A stretch of 64,000 nucleotides of DNA from Halalkalibacter urbisdiaboli (GCF_002156385.1 NZ_MVJM01000001.1:824861-888860); one strand, 5' to 3'. Counted from the first letter of the stretch, positions 19,214 through 29,168 are shown. Program-made: numbers and translations. The notes: a model not told the origin generated them from the sequence alone.

Positions 19214-21337
19214 TTACAGACCTCCTTTTGATTCTTCTAACCATAAAATACTCGTTACACCACGAGGGTAATATTTACTTCCAGCTATTTCACCAGAAAT
19301 GATTTGATCACTCCAGCTCCAGATTGAAAGTGTCGGGTGGGTAAGCCACTCAACATGAGCTGCATCGGCCTTTGCGCCTTTTTCATCCCAATCCCATCCA
19401 AGAATTTCTCTAGCAATAAATTGACTTAAATAAATTTTACTGAGCCATGAGTTATTACTTGTTGAAGAGATTTTCCAACCTCCATCTTCAAACAAACATA
19501 CACCATCTGTTAGCACCGTTTTCAAATGTGTCTTTAATACGTTAATATACCGACCAAATCGTCCATTAGGATCAAGAGCTTCTTTACAGTTTGTATAGTA
19601 AGGGAAAATGAGCCCTTCAATCGCTGGAATGATTCTTGAATCGTTCCCTTCGCCTATGACAGCTGGAATATATCCCTCTGGAGTCATATGACTAACAATG
19701 GTTTGCGCACATTTTTCCGCTTGTTCTCCAGCAACCTTTGCTAATTCCTCTTTTCCGTTCTCATTAAATAGTTTTTCTAAAGCCACATAAGAAGCCCAGC
19801 TTTTTCCCGCTAAATAAATATTATTTCTAGCCTGACCAAGAGAAACGTCAAGGCTGTCATATGTTGTGATTTCTGCACCACCCATAACGCGCGTTGAATC
19901 TAATCCCATTATTCCATTACGCTCCGCTTTGTCTGGATGGTCACGGTTTAACATGCTCTCAAAGCAACGTTCAAAAACATCCAAATTCTCATTCAACCAT
20001 TCTTGATCACCTGTTTGCTCAGCATAAACAGATGCACAAAGTAACCAGTTGACTAGTTGTTCATGTGTCATATGAGAAAAACAACCATCTAACCCATACA
20101 ATTCATAAGAAGAGTAATGTGGACGAGAAATCGTATTTGCCACACCCATATCATGTGTAAAACTAAGACCACCAGGATATTCAGTCCCGTCTCCAGGAAA
20201 ACGCACGCGATCTTCATAGCTAAAACGCTTCACAAACATATCAAGCTCATTTTTGACCGTCCACGGATTCATCTTTAACTCAAAGAAAAGCTGGTCAACC
20301 GTTAAATCAAACGTATTCATCATGCGGTATTCGCCTTCATTTACAACCCAAAATGGTTGACCATCTACCTCTAAAAATTGAGTACAACCATAATAACTGC
20401 GAATTGAATGTGCCATCATAAAGGCTTGGTCTTCAGATAACCGAGCAGCTTCAACGAGTGCATTTGCCTCCTGTGCTCTTTTCTTGATAGATTCAAGATT
20501 TTCTAACGTGTACGCTGCAACAGCTTCAATATTTGAAAAATAGTGGGTGTAATAGTACGATGCATCAAGACCCGCAGTTACAAAACCGGAACGGTGAAAA
20601 CAAATAGCAAATCGATATGTTTTTCGTTCACCTGCTGGCACATCCATAATAAGTGATCCGACAGGCCCTAAACCAAAGCTCCAATTCTCCTCCAGTGGTG
20701 TCGTCAAAATATTCTCTAGACTAAAATGAAGGGCTGATTTTACACCCGGATCAGCAGAGGTAATGGCCGTTAGCCTTCCTTGACCCACACCTGAAATGCC
20801 TTCACAAGTATCATCTAAACGGCGCATTGAGCTATATGGATCACTTCCCTGGTAACCAAAGAAAGCGCGACGGCTGTTCAAACCGTCTGTATTATCAATC
20901 GTAAGTTCCGCAACGATCGCTGGTACAATTGCTAGCTTCATCTCTTCCTCAGACGCTGTTGCTGGGTCGGGAACAGAGTGCGTTTGTGAATAAAGTGTAA
21001 ATGATAAATCCCCAGCCTCCCACGTATCTGTTCCTAAACGGAAATTGCGTGTTACCTCCTCCTTTGAAAATGGGAAGATTATTTTCGGTTTATTTTGATC
21101 AGGATCAGGATTTTCGATATCATAGCGCTTGCTCTCATCATCTGCACTTGCAAAAAACGGGAGAGCATCATACTCCCCTGCCCTTGTTGCCGATTCAACC
21201 CCGATAAAGATATTTTGTCTCGGGGAACGACCTAATTCTAAATCTAAACCGCCTCCTGCACCTGGAAAGCCTAACGTAAAGCTAGAATATGAACCGATTG
21301 GTGAATGATGAGCGTTAAAAAAGATATTTTTTGGCAT
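19214..21337 (-). CDS. xynB: Beta-xylosidase, GH52
   Basis: 707 residues, the normal GH52 length, without signal peptide. The start MPKNIFFNAHHSPIGSYSSF is the GH52 hallmark. The nucleophile is Glu334 in VVNEGEYRMMNTFDL and the acid/base is Asp494 in TTYDSLDVSLGQAR; both sit one residue before Glu335/Asp495 of Geobacillus XynB2. It releases xylose from the non-reducing end of xylooligosaccharides in the cytoplasm. AGGAAGGATAGG precedes ATG 21337. It lies 42 bp after the permease gene in the operon. Confidence 0.97.
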   Translation of the reverse strand: MPKNIFFNAHHSPIGSYSSFTLGFPGAGGGLDLELGRSPRQNIFIGVESATRAGEYDALPFFASADDESKRYDIENPDPDQNKPKIIFPFSKEEVTRNFRLGTDTWEAGDLSFTLYSQTHSVPDPATASEEEMKLAIVPAIVAELTIDNTDGLNSRRAFFGYQGSDPYSSMRRLDDTCEGISGVGQGRLTAITSADPGVKSALHFSLENILTTPLEENWSFGLGPVGSLIMDVPAGERKTYRFAICFHRSGFVTAGLDASYYYTHYFSNIEAVAAYTLENLESIKKRAQEANALVEAARLSEDQAFMMAHSIRSYYGCTQFLEVDGQPFWVVNEGEYRMMNTFDLTVDQLFFELKMNPWTVKNELDMFVKRFSYEDRVRFPGDGTEYPGGLSFTHDMGVANTISRPHYSSYELYGLDGCFSHMTHEQLVNWLLCASVYAEQTGDQEWLNENLDVFERCFESMLNRDHPDKAERNGIMGLDSTRVMGGAEITTYDSLDVSLGQARNNIYLAGKSWASYVALEKLFNENGKEELAKVAGEQAEKCAQTIVSHMTPEGYIPAVIGEGNDSRIIPAIEGLIFPYYTNCKEALDPNGRFGRYINVLKTHLKTVLTDGVCLFEDGGWKISSTSNNSWLSKIYLSQFIAREILGWDWDEKGAKADAAHVEWLTHPTLSIWSWSDQIISGEIAGSKYYPRGVTSILWLEESKGGL

Positions 21338-21379
21338 AAAAACCTATCCTTCCTGTTAATAGCGTTAAATCAATAAATG

Positions 21380-22303
21380 TTAGCCTTTTACTCCACCTAA
21401 CGTTAGTCCTTTAACAAAGTACTTTTGTAAAAACGGATACACCAAAATTATTGGTACACTTACGACTATCGTCATCGCTGCCCGTACAGAGGTTGGACTG
21501 ACAACATTTGCTGATGCATTTCCAGCATTAGAGAAGGCATCCGCTGCTGACCGAGAAGACATCGATGCATTTGAGTTTTGTAAAATTTTCATAAGTTCAT
21601 ATTGTAATGTACTTAAGCTTGGAAACGACGAATTGTATAAAAACACATCAAACCATTGATTCCACTGAAACACGGCAACAAATAATGAAACGGTTGCAAT
21701 AACAGGTAGAGATAGCGGTAAAACAATTTTAAAGAACTGTGTAAACTCCCCTGCACCATCCATACGAGCAGATTCAAAAATACTATCAGGAAGTCCTTCA
21801 ATAAATGAACGAATAACGATTAAATTGAAAACTCCGATAATTCCGGGCAAAATGTAAACCCAAAAGCTTCCGATTAATGACAATTCACGCATTAACAAAT
21901 ACGTTGGAATTAATCCCCCGTTAAAATACATTGTGAGAACGAACACAATCGTTACAAACTTGCGTAACACAAAATACTGACGGCTAATTGTATATGCCAG
22001 CATAGCGGTACAAAATACTGAAGTTGCTGTCCCGATTACCGTTCTTAATACCGAAATCATCGCTGAATGTAGAACAGCTGCCTGAGTAAATACATGTTCA
22101 TAGTTGTACCACGTAAACTCTCTAGGTAGGAGGAAGATACCACCTCGGACCGAATCACTTGCGCTATTAAGTGAGATTGCTAACGTATTCAAGAAAGGAT
22201 ACAGCATAATCACACATAAAAAAATCATGAATGTATAGTTACAGATATCGAAAATTAAATCATCGTATGATCTTCGTCTTCCAACTAAATTAGGTAATTT
22301 CAT
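21380..22303 (-). CDS. Carbohydrate ABC transporter permease (LplC/YtcP type)
   Basis: 307 residues with six predicted membrane spans. The cytoplasmic EAA-type loop is ESARMDGAGEFTQFFKIVLPLSLPVIATV, and the end FLQKYFVKGLTLGGVKG is typical of CUT1 second permeases of the LplC/YtcP branch. It forms the membrane channel with the next gene upstream and the binding protein. By position it imports xylooligosaccharides or aldouronates. AAGGAGGGAACAAC precedes ATG 22303, 12 bp after the partner permease. No ATPase gene is present, which is usual: a shared MsmX-type ATPase encoded elsewhere would energise it. Confidence 0.94.
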   Translation of the reverse strand: MKLPNLVGRRRSYDDLIFDICNYTFMIFLCVIMLYPFLNTLAISLNSASDSVRGGIFLLPREFTWYNYEHVFTQAAVLHSAMISVLRTVIGTATSVFCTAMLAYTISRQYFVLRKFVTIVFVLTMYFNGGLIPTYLLMRELSLIGSFWVYILPGIIGVFNLIVIRSFIEGLPDSIFESARMDGAGEFTQFFKIVLPLSLPVIATVSLFVAVFQWNQWFDVFLYNSSFPSLSTLQYELMKILQNSNASMSSRSAADAFSNAGNASANVVSPTSVRAAMTIVVSVPIILVYPFLQKYFVKGLTLGGVKG

Positions 22304-22315
22304 GTTGTTCCCTCC

Positions 22316-23299
22316 TTAAAATAATCTTGCCTGTCCTAATTTTTTGGCAATATGATTTGCTGCAAAAAGGAAAATAAAGCTGACAACGGTTTTAAAAATC
22401 CCTGCTGCAGTTGCAAGTGAGAAGTTGCCCATCGACATCCCATACTTCAACACGAAGATATCTAAATTTTCTGCATAATCCATATTCATTGGGTTCATTA
22501 ATAAGTACTGAGCTTCGAAGCCTGACTCTAAAATGTAACCAAGGTTCATAATCAACAAAATCACAATTACTGGTTTCATTCCAGGAATCGTAATATGCCA
22601 AATACGTTGTAGTCTTGATGCACCATCTATTTCAGCTGCTTCATATTGCTCCGTATCAATCATAGCAATCGCCGCTAAATAAATAATCGTATTCCAACCA
22701 ACGTTCTTCCAAACATCTGAGGCACCGATAATTCCCCAGAAATACTCCCCAATCCCTAACCACATTATCGGTTCTTTAATAATTCCTAGATTCGTTAATA
22801 TAATGTTGATAATCCCGTTTTCCATAGAAAGAGCGTAGGAAACGATACTTGCTGCAACTACCCACGATAAAAAGTGAGGCATATAACTTATTGTTTGAAC
22901 GACTCTTTTAAAAGGCATATGACGAAGCTCATTTAATAAAACAGCTAAACCAATCGCGGTCACAAAGCCTAACACAAGATTAATCCCACTCATTGCTAAA
23001 GTATTTCGTAAAACTAAATAAAACTGTGGATCTGTAAACAAGAAGCTAAAATGTTTAAATCCAACCCAGGTTTGCTCTAGTATCGGTCTAGCAGGTTTAA
23101 AATCTTGAAATGCCATCGTCCAACCGTATAAAGGGATATACTTGAATATAAAAATCCAAATAATAAATGGAACACTCATCGCAAGAAGTGCTTTTTGTTC
23201 AGAACACTTTTTAAAGAAATATTTAATGCCTGGCTTTTTCTTTCTTTTACTCGGTAACGGAGTTTGTACTGGTGTTGGTGTTTGATTTACAATACTCAT
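22316..23299 (-). CDS. Carbohydrate ABC transporter permease (LplB type)
   Basis: 327 residues. A basic, Pro-rich cytoplasmic N-terminus is followed by six membrane spans. The EAA-type loop EAAEIDGASRLQRIWHITIPGMKP and GWTMAFQDFKPARPILEQTWVGFKHF near residue 55 are characteristic of LplB-type permeases. It pairs with the adjacent LplC-type permease. AGGAGGGAAAGCGC precedes ATG 23299. The 95-bp gap to the binding-protein gene contains a terminator-like hairpin, which would let the binding protein be made in excess over the permeases. Confidence 0.94.
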   Translation of the reverse strand: MSIVNQTPTPVQTPLPSKRKKKPGIKYFFKKCSEQKALLAMSVPFIIWIFIFKYIPLYGWTMAFQDFKPARPILEQTWVGFKHFSFLFTDPQFYLVLRNTLAMSGINLVLGFVTAIGLAVLLNELRHMPFKRVVQTISYMPHFLSWVVAASIVSYALSMENGIINIILTNLGIIKEPIMWLGIGEYFWGIIGASDVWKNVGWNTIIYLAAIAMIDTEQYEAAEIDGASRLQRIWHITIPGMKPVIVILLIMNLGYILESGFEAQYLLMNPMNMDYAENLDIFVLKYGMSMGNFSLATAAGIFKTVVSFIFLFAANHIAKKLGQARLF

Positions 23300-23337
23300 G
23301 CGCTTTCCCTCCTGTTCTACACCTTTAAACCTTTTTT

Positions 23338-23373
23338 AAAAAAGAGGAGGCGTGACCATCACATCCCCCTCTT
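23338..23373 (-). terminator. Partial terminator between binding-protein and permease genes
   Basis: On the minus strand AAGAGGGGG (23365-23373) pairs with CCTCCTCTT (23342-23350) around a 14-base loop and runs into about six T residues. Its place after a solute-binding-protein gene is typical of incomplete termination that tunes subunit ratios. Confidence 0.7.
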
Positions 23374-23394
23374 AACCTTTAACTGACCTTTTTT

Positions 23395-25062
23395 TTACTG
23401 TGCTGCTTCCATTTTATCTGCTACAACCTGGGTCATCGCTTCTTCAAAAGCGGCTACATCTAATTTCTGATATTCTGTTACAAACGTTTCCCACTCTGCT
23501 TCAAATTGAGCTGGGTCCGCAAGAACTATACGTGGAAAATGCTTTCGCTTTAAATCTTCACTTCTTTGAGCAAAAATATCGGCTGGAGATCCTTGTTCAA
23601 GATTCGAATCCCATGCAGGGTACCAAGGACGCTCATCTGGTTCTGCAAAGAAATCTGCGAATACTTCTGCACCATATTGTTCTAACAATTTCTTATCTCC
23701 ATCTGTATAATTTGCACGAGCGACCTCAGATTGCCTTCTTGGTTCAACTGCGTTTCCATCAGAAAAGGTTCCGTTAATACGAGGCCAGCTCCACTCAAAA
23801 TAAGCCATACCCGATTTTTCTCTTTCCTCTTGTTTTGCCGTTAATGATAATTGCTCATCAGTACGGAAGAAACGACCGTCTTCACCAACTTCATAATGCT
23901 CTCCTTCAAAGCCCCACATGATTAAACGTTGATTCTCTTCTTTAATCATGTGATCCCAGAACTGAACAATTCTCTCTGGATTTTCGGCACTTACTGTAAT
24001 TCCAATTCCACGGTTAGCGATAAACGCAGGAGGATCAAGATACTGATCTTTAATTCCTTCATCTAAAACGATTGGTAATGCAACAAAACGCTTATCATCG
24101 TCGCCAGCTTCCAATAAATTATTTAGCGATTGGTTTACTTGCCATCCATAGTCAAAGAATCCAAGCACACGACCCGAAGCTATTTTTGCTAAATATTCAT
24201 CATAGTTTGCAACGAAAGCTTCTTTATCGAATAAACCTTTTGCATTTAGTTCATTTAACTCTTTTAAGTAACGTTTAGTAGGTTCTTTATCCGCATACAC
24301 CGTTGCTTCATACGTTTCCATATCAACAATAACGTCACCATCATTTGGGTAACCTGCTAAGTGCATTGGGGCATTAGCAAATGCAAAGAATCTCCAATCA
24401 TACGTTAAAGCCGTAAAGCCAATTGTTTTGCTCCCATCAACTTCTGGATACTTCTGTTGATATTTTTCAATTAAATCCATGTATTCTTCTAACGTAGTGA
24501 TTTCTGGATAATCGAATTCCTTTAATACTCCACGTTGAATCCAGAACGCCCCTTGGTCAATGTTAGGATTAGGAATATAATTATGAGTTGCACCAAAAGG
24601 AATGAAATAAATATTGCCATCTTCATCTTTCATTCGCTCTAAATAAGGGCCATAAGCTTCAAGTAAGTTTGGCGCATGCTCCTCAAGTAAATCATTTAAT
24701 GGAATAAAGGCTCCTGCATCTAATATCGTATCAATGGCTGTGTCAGGACTAATAACATCTGGATATTCGCCACTAGCAACCATTGTCCCTATTCTCGTAT
24801 TCACATCTCCTACAAGATGTTCGATTCTAAAATTAACACCTGTTTCTTCTTCAAAAATCTTACCAATTTTTGTGTCTTTCGTATCAACATCATTTCCTGC
24901 GCTACCAGCATTAAAGTATGTATACGTTACTGGCGACTTGTCTACTTCTGACTCTACATTCGAATCATTCTCATCACTTGTGCTTTCATTACTTGAACAA
25001 GCTACAACTGTAAATAGAATGAATAGCATGAACAAACAATTTAAATATTTTGTCTTATACAA
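23395..25062 (-). CDS. Xylooligosaccharide-type solute-binding lipoprotein (LplA/YtcQ type)
   Basis: About 555 residues, typical of large LplA-type binding proteins (CUT1). A lipoprotein signal is visible: hydrophobic LFMLFILFTVVACSS with the lipobox cysteine, followed by an acidic Ser/Asn/Asp linker. It would be anchored on the outer face of the membrane and capture xylooligosaccharides or aldouronates. The start is most likely TTG 25062 (MYKTKYLNC), because a G-run ribosome site lies seven bases upstream; the ATG at 25095 would place a cre-like operator and this site inside the gene. It heads the six-gene xylan operon. The assigned substrate rests on context. Confidence 0.92.
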   Translation of the reverse strand: MYKTKYLNCLFMLFILFTVVACSSNESTSDENDSNVESEVDKSPVTYTYFNAGSAGNDVDTKDTKIGKIFEEETGVNFRIEHLVGDVNTRIGTMVASGEYPDVISPDTAIDTILDAGAFIPLNDLLEEHAPNLLEAYGPYLERMKDEDGNIYFIPFGATHNYIPNPNIDQGAFWIQRGVLKEFDYPEITTLEEYMDLIEKYQQKYPEVDGSKTIGFTALTYDWRFFAFANAPMHLAGYPNDGDVIVDMETYEATVYADKEPTKRYLKELNELNAKGLFDKEAFVANYDEYLAKIASGRVLGFFDYGWQVNQSLNNLLEAGDDDKRFVALPIVLDEGIKDQYLDPPAFIANRGIGITVSAENPERIVQFWDHMIKEENQRLIMWGFEGEHYEVGEDGRFFRTDEQLSLTAKQEEREKSGMAYFEWSWPRINGTFSDGNAVEPRRQSEVARANYTDGDKKLLEQYGAEVFADFFAEPDERPWYPAWDSNLEQGSPADIFAQRSEDLKRKHFPRIVLADPAQFEAEWETFVTEYQKLDVAAFEEAMTQVVADKMEAAQ

Positions 25063-25080
25063 TTTACGTCCCCCCCTATA

Positions 25081-25118
25081 TTTAATCGCTTTCATTCTTT
25101 GAAAGCACTTTCATTATA
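25081..25118 (-). promoter_or_regulatory. Xylan operon promoter -10 and two cre-like sites
   Basis: Minus-strand TATAAT (25113-25118) is a good -10; the -35 (TCATGA) is weak, consistent with activator dependence on the YesN-type regulator. TGAAAGTGCTTTCA (25100-25113) is a perfect palindrome matching cre at 13 of 14 positions, and TGAAAGCGATTAAA (25081-25094) also matches at 13 of 14. Both lie at or just after the transcription start. Confidence 0.65.
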
Positions 25119-25237
25119 ACGTTGATTTTTAAAGATCATGACTAGGTAAACTATAGTTCGAATTTAGGAAAACTTATGTGATTTCTTTCTAGTAGAAATA
25201 TTTTTTCGACATTAATAGTGAATCAACTCGTTCATTC

Positions 25238-25289
25238 TAAAAAAGAGGCTGACTCAGAAGGCGGATTATAACCTCTGAAATCAACCTCT
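25238..25289 (-). terminator. Terminator of the YesMN-type regulator genes
   Basis: Minus-strand AGAGGTTGATTTCAGAGG (25272-25289) pairs imperfectly with 25244-25261 and runs into TTTTTT. It separates the two-component genes from the transporter operon. Confidence 0.75.
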
Positions 25290-25314
25290 CATCTATATAG
25301 AACTCTCTTCTAAA

Positions 25315-27060
25315 CTACTCTGAATGATGTTGACCAACGTTTTTACACGGCAGGCTTATTTTTACAGTTGTTCCCTCCCCAGGGGAGCTTTTTATTGTAA
25401 ATTCAAAATCTTGCCCATAATACATTTTCAAACGATAGTAGACATTTTTCACACCAACACTCGTCCCCATTTCCTCTTCATTCTTTAAAGATTCCATTAG
25501 ACGATGAAGCGTTTCTTCTGTCATACCCATCCCGTTATCAGTTAATGTATAAACGATACTATCATCAATTAACTGAATTTGAAGATTAATTCTCCCTATC
25601 CCTTTAATAGGTTCGACTCCATGAATACTAGCGTTTTCAACAAAGGGTAAAAACGCCATGTTAGGAATTTTATAGTTATATACCTGATCTTCAATATCTA
25701 TATGATACTCTAGTTTATCTCCAAAACGATATTGTTGAATCTCAAGAAAACAAATAATTAATTTCATTTCCTCTCGAACAGTTACCCAATCTTTCCCCCA
25801 AGTAAGTGAGTTCCTAAAGATTTTCGCCATATTTTGAATAATCTTTGCAGTTTCCACCTCTTCTTTAATAATGCTTCGCATCCTGATTGTCTCCAGTGCA
25901 TTAAACAGAAAATGAGGATTTATTTGACTTTGAAGAGCACTAAGCTGTGCTTGTTTTTCTTTTATTTCTAAATCCTTTTTTTGAATGTTAGCTACGTAAA
26001 CATCGTTTATTAACTGGTTAATTGTTCTAGTCATTCGATTAAATTCACTTGTTAGTTCACCAATTTCATCCTTATCCTTCTCGCCTTGTTTTATCGTTTC
26101 AAAGTCTTGTCGTTTCACTTTTTTCATATGTTTTACAATACGTAATATTCGAACATGCAAGGATCTAGATATTAGAATAATAATTAAGGTAGGAATAAAG
26201 AAATTTAGAGACGCTAACACAATGATAAATCTCCCAGATTGATATACTTCATTTAATATTTCTTGTTCTGTTATCGTTCCAACAACTTTCCATCCATTTA
26301 AATAATGTCCTTTAAAATGATTTTCGTCAAAGATGATCGTATCTGATGATAGCTTTAATGAATCAAAGGCTGTCGTGCCAGCCCGCCAATCAACATTTTT
26401 GTCAGCAGTATATTCGATATAGTCTTTTTCATTTACTAAATAGACATTACCTTGAAACGTAACACTTTCAAAGATTTCCTTTATCGTATTTGGGTTAAGA
26501 TCAATTTTAATAATTTTTTGATATTTCCTTTGATTTGGATAATAATCCAATTCTCTTATAACACTAAAGGTGTTGCTAAATTTTGTTCTCGTGACAATCG
26601 GATGTGATGTTGATGTCACTTCATCGTACCACTCCGGCTCGATAATAGGATGAATGCCACCAGCATAGATGACAGAAGGGTTGTCCGTATAAAAGTTGAT
26701 TGATTGAATTGAATAGTAGATTGGACTATATCTATTAAATTCTCTAATATACGAATCATAGGCTTCAATATAATCGATAATCCTTACATAGTCTTCCTCA
26801 AAGAAGTCATAAAGATTTGCATCTGTATACAATCCTGATGAGATCCCGCCTGCATGATCGACTACGTCTAAAAAATCATTTGTTATTTGTTCCAATGTTA
26901 ACGAAAGGTCCTTCATCTTCTGATTTCTAATATTTTCAGTCGTCACTTGATAAAAGATTACATTCGTTAAGATGATTGGAAGAAACACTGAAAAAATATA
27001 AAGAATGAGCAATTTTTTACTTAATTTTATATTGTTAAACTTAAATTTAGATGGAATCAT
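25315..27060 (-). CDS. Sensor histidine kinase, YesM/LytS-related, for xylan operon
   Basis: 581 residues: membrane span near 15-37, a large extracytoplasmic sensor region to about 285, a second span near 290, a HAMP linker (RIVKHMKKVKRQDFETIKQGE), then the His_kinase domain with the phosphoacceptor motif SQINPHFLFNALETIR and the ATPase N-box PFVENASIHGV plus GMGMTEETL. It is the XynD-like partner of the response regulator whose gene ends 10 bp upstream. It probably senses xylooligosaccharides outside the cell, possibly with the binding protein. No strong ribosome site precedes ATG 27060, so it is likely translated by coupling to the regulator gene. Confidence 0.93.
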   Translation of the reverse strand: MIPSKFKFNNIKLSKKLLILYIFSVFLPIILTNVIFYQVTTENIRNQKMKDLSLTLEQITNDFLDVVDHAGGISSGLYTDANLYDFFEEDYVRIIDYIEAYDSYIREFNRYSPIYYSIQSINFYTDNPSVIYAGGIHPIIEPEWYDEVTSTSHPIVTRTKFSNTFSVIRELDYYPNQRKYQKIIKIDLNPNTIKEIFESVTFQGNVYLVNEKDYIEYTADKNVDWRAGTTAFDSLKLSSDTIIFDENHFKGHYLNGWKVVGTITEQEILNEVYQSGRFIIVLASLNFFIPTLIIILISRSLHVRILRIVKHMKKVKRQDFETIKQGEKDKDEIGELTSEFNRMTRTINQLINDVYVANIQKKDLEIKEKQAQLSALQSQINPHFLFNALETIRMRSIIKEEVETAKIIQNMAKIFRNSLTWGKDWVTVREEMKLIICFLEIQQYRFGDKLEYHIDIEDQVYNYKIPNMAFLPFVENASIHGVEPIKGIGRINLQIQLIDDSIVYTLTDNGMGMTEETLHRLMESLKNEEEMGTSVGVKNVYYRLKMYYGQDFEFTIKSSPGEGTTVKISLPCKNVGQHHSE

Positions 27061-27070
27061 TGCGCTACAC

Positions 27071-28624
27071 TCATTGGTTCAGTAACTGATTTCGATATTC
27101 AGTCGGAGTCATTTTTGTCATTTTTTCAAACTGAGTTACGAAATAATCTGTACTACCGAAGCCCACTTTTTGTGCTACTTCGTATACTCGTAAGTCCGTT
27201 TTTCTTAAGAGCTTTTTTGCTTCCTCTATTCTCTTCGTTAATAAAAATTCTTTGAAATAAACCCCAAATGTTTTCTTAAATAGCTGTCCCATGTAGACTG
27301 GATTCATATAATATTTTTTTGCAATACTCTTTAAGCTAATATTTTGATCATAATTTAGTTCTACATATGTTTTAATTTTATGAATATCTCCTTTTAAATT
27401 GTTTTTACGTAAATTATGAATAATAGATGAACCTTCTAAAACAAAATCTGTAAAAAGCTTTTTTAAGTAGGTCGGCGTTAAATTACAGCTTTCCCACTGT
27501 GTAATGATGTTTTGTGAAATCGTTTCTTCCTTATCGCTCATACTAGTAATCGTTTGAATTATCCCATATATGCAGCGATTTATTGATGTTACAACTGCTT
27601 CATTTGAAACATGATCATCTTTAAACTTTGCGAAAATTCCTTCGACGGTTTGAATAATCTCTGTTGTTCGTCCTTCCTCAATTTGTTCCATTAGTGCTTG
27701 ATACAATTCATGATTCATTTCAGAGTAACTAAGTTGGATTTTTTTTAAGCTTTCATAATAGAGCGGCTTGCCTTCACAGAAAATAAATTTATATTTTCTT
27801 AATAGAGATGCGGTATCGTATCCTTGTTTTAAAGAAGGAAGACCTAAGAAACATTCACTAACATACAACGTGATCGGTTTTGGTAGCTTTCGTAACAAAG
27901 AATCTTGAATCCTATCGACAAGGATTTTGATATTTCCTTGAAAGGCTTTTAAATGTTTAGGAGTAATGAGTAGACCATATATATTTTTTTCTTGTTCAAA
28001 CAGAAGCTGTTGATTTTCTCCAATAACAAATTGCACCGTCTCGGATAGTGTTTGTTTAAGTTTTTCAATATCATCCTCTGGAAAAACATTATTCACTTCA
28101 CAAATACAATAATAAAGTGCTGTTGAATCCGTTACGTTTAATAAGGAAGACCACCGCACAATATCGGATTCATTGAACTGATTTCCAAGTAAGCTTGTAA
28201 ACATCGTTTCAGCAAGTGCATTTTCACTTTTTAGCTGCTGTTTTTTTTCTTTCATTATATAATCAGCTAAGTTTTCGAGAACTTCCTCAAACTCTTCTTT
28301 ATCTACTGGCTTTAGAATAAAGTCAAATACCCCGTATCTTACCGCTTGTTGTGCATAAGAAAAGTCATTATAACCACTGATAATGATAAAATTTATGTGT
28401 TCATTCATTTTTTTTACTTTCTTTATTAATTCTAAGCCATCAACGACTGGCATTCTAATATCCGTTATCACGACATCTGGCTTTAAGTCATTGATTATTT
28501 TAATCGCATCCTCACCATTATCAGCTTCGCCAACGACTTCATACCCAAGTTTATTCCAATCAATTAAATTAATAATTCCTTTACGAACGAACATTTCATC
28601 ATCCACAATGACAACTTTATTCAT
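27071..28624 (-). CDS. Response regulator, YesN type with AraC DNA-binding domain
   Basis: 517 residues. The N-terminal receiver domain has DD near residue 8 (VIVDDE), the phosphorylation Asp in KPDVVITDIRMPVVDG and the Lys in FILKPVD. A middle region of unknown fold follows. The C-terminus has two AraC helix-turn-helix units ending in VGFGSTDYFVTQFEKMTKMTPTEYR. It likely activates the xylan transport/hydrolase operon downstream (XynC-like role). The frame is open to TTG 28660, but the AGGAGGGAGAGG ribosome site and a cre-like operator lie in that extension, so ATG 28624 (MNKVVIVDDE) is preferred. Confidence 0.93.
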   Translation of the reverse strand: MNKVVIVDDEMFVRKGIINLIDWNKLGYEVVGEADNGEDAIKIINDLKPDVVITDIRMPVVDGLELIKKVKKMNEHINFIIISGYNDFSYAQQAVRYGVFDFILKPVDKEEFEEVLENLADYIMKEKKQQLKSENALAETMFTSLLGNQFNESDIVRWSSLLNVTDSTALYYCICEVNNVFPEDDIEKLKQTLSETVQFVIGENQQLLFEQEKNIYGLLITPKHLKAFQGNIKILVDRIQDSLLRKLPKPITLYVSECFLGLPSLKQGYDTASLLRKYKFIFCEGKPLYYESLKKIQLSYSEMNHELYQALMEQIEEGRTTEIIQTVEGIFAKFKDDHVSNEAVVTSINRCIYGIIQTITSMSDKEETISQNIITQWESCNLTPTYLKKLFTDFVLEGSSIIHNLRKNNLKGDIHKIKTYVELNYDQNISLKSIAKKYYMNPVYMGQLFKKTFGVYFKEFLLTKRIEEAKKLLRKTDLRVYEVAQKVGFGSTDYFVTQFEKMTKMTPTEYRNQLLNQ

Positions 28625-28645
28625 AGGACCTCTCCCTCCTAGAAT

Positions 28646-28659
28646 GGTAAACGCTTTCA
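28646..28659 (-). promoter_or_regulatory. cre-like site before the xylan response regulator gene
   Basis: Minus-strand TGAAAGCGTTTACC matches the cre consensus at 13 of 14 positions and lies 22 bp before ATG 28624. This suggests that CcpA also represses the regulator. Confidence 0.6.
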
Positions 28660-28747
28660 ATACTATTCAACAAAAACGAATGATCGAAAATTCCTAAAGA
28701 AGTGAATATATGTGAGTAATAAAATCTAGTATTTTCAATACTTGTAT

Positions 28748-28756
28748 AGTATACCA
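28748..28756 (-). promoter_or_regulatory. Extended -10 promoter for the response regulator gene
   Basis: Minus-strand TGGTATACT is an extended -10 element (TGN plus TATACT). No good -35 lies at 17 bp. It is about 125 bp before the start codon and upstream of the cre-like site. Confidence 0.4.
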
Positions 28757-28800
28757 TATTAAATCAACCATTATTTCCAAATAACTCCACATTGATTGCA

Positions 28801-28947
28801 TTACTCTTTTACTACCTTTAACGCTTGCTCTTGATTCGAACGATTCACCACGACTGCTGCTAAAGGGGATGAACGTTCAATTCCTGACCGACGAAAAAGA
28901 CTAGAATCAATTCCAAGAGGTACCGTTATAAACGTGTTCCTTCCCCG
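28801..28947 (-). pseudogene. Gene remnant: C-terminal fragment of an unrecognised protein
   Basis: Between the divergent xylan regulator and GH8 genes, a 48-codon minus-strand frame reads RGRNTFITVPLGIDSSLF, then RRSGIERSSPLAAVVVNR, then SNQEQALKVVKE and stop. The composition and the charged C-terminus look like real protein, but a stop codon lies just upstream and there is no start codon. I read it as the tail of a gene lost by deletion. I do not recognise the family. The rest of 28661-29222 is AT-rich and holds promoters and a short direct repeat (AACTTTAGATC twice near 29046 and 29065). Confidence 0.4.
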
Positions 28948-29168
28948 TTATTATGAGCTCAATTTCTAATAGAAAGTAGCAAAACAACGTTATTTAATCT
29001 TCATATTTAGGGTACCGAACCCTTTCTCTTTTTTAAAGAGAAGAAACTTTAGATCTCCCCCTAAAAACTTTAGATCCACTCATTCTCTTTACTTTTTTAA
29101 ATAAGTTCTTTACTTCCCCTTATTACAAATCTGTTTTTGGACTGGTAGACTACACAAAATCACTAATT

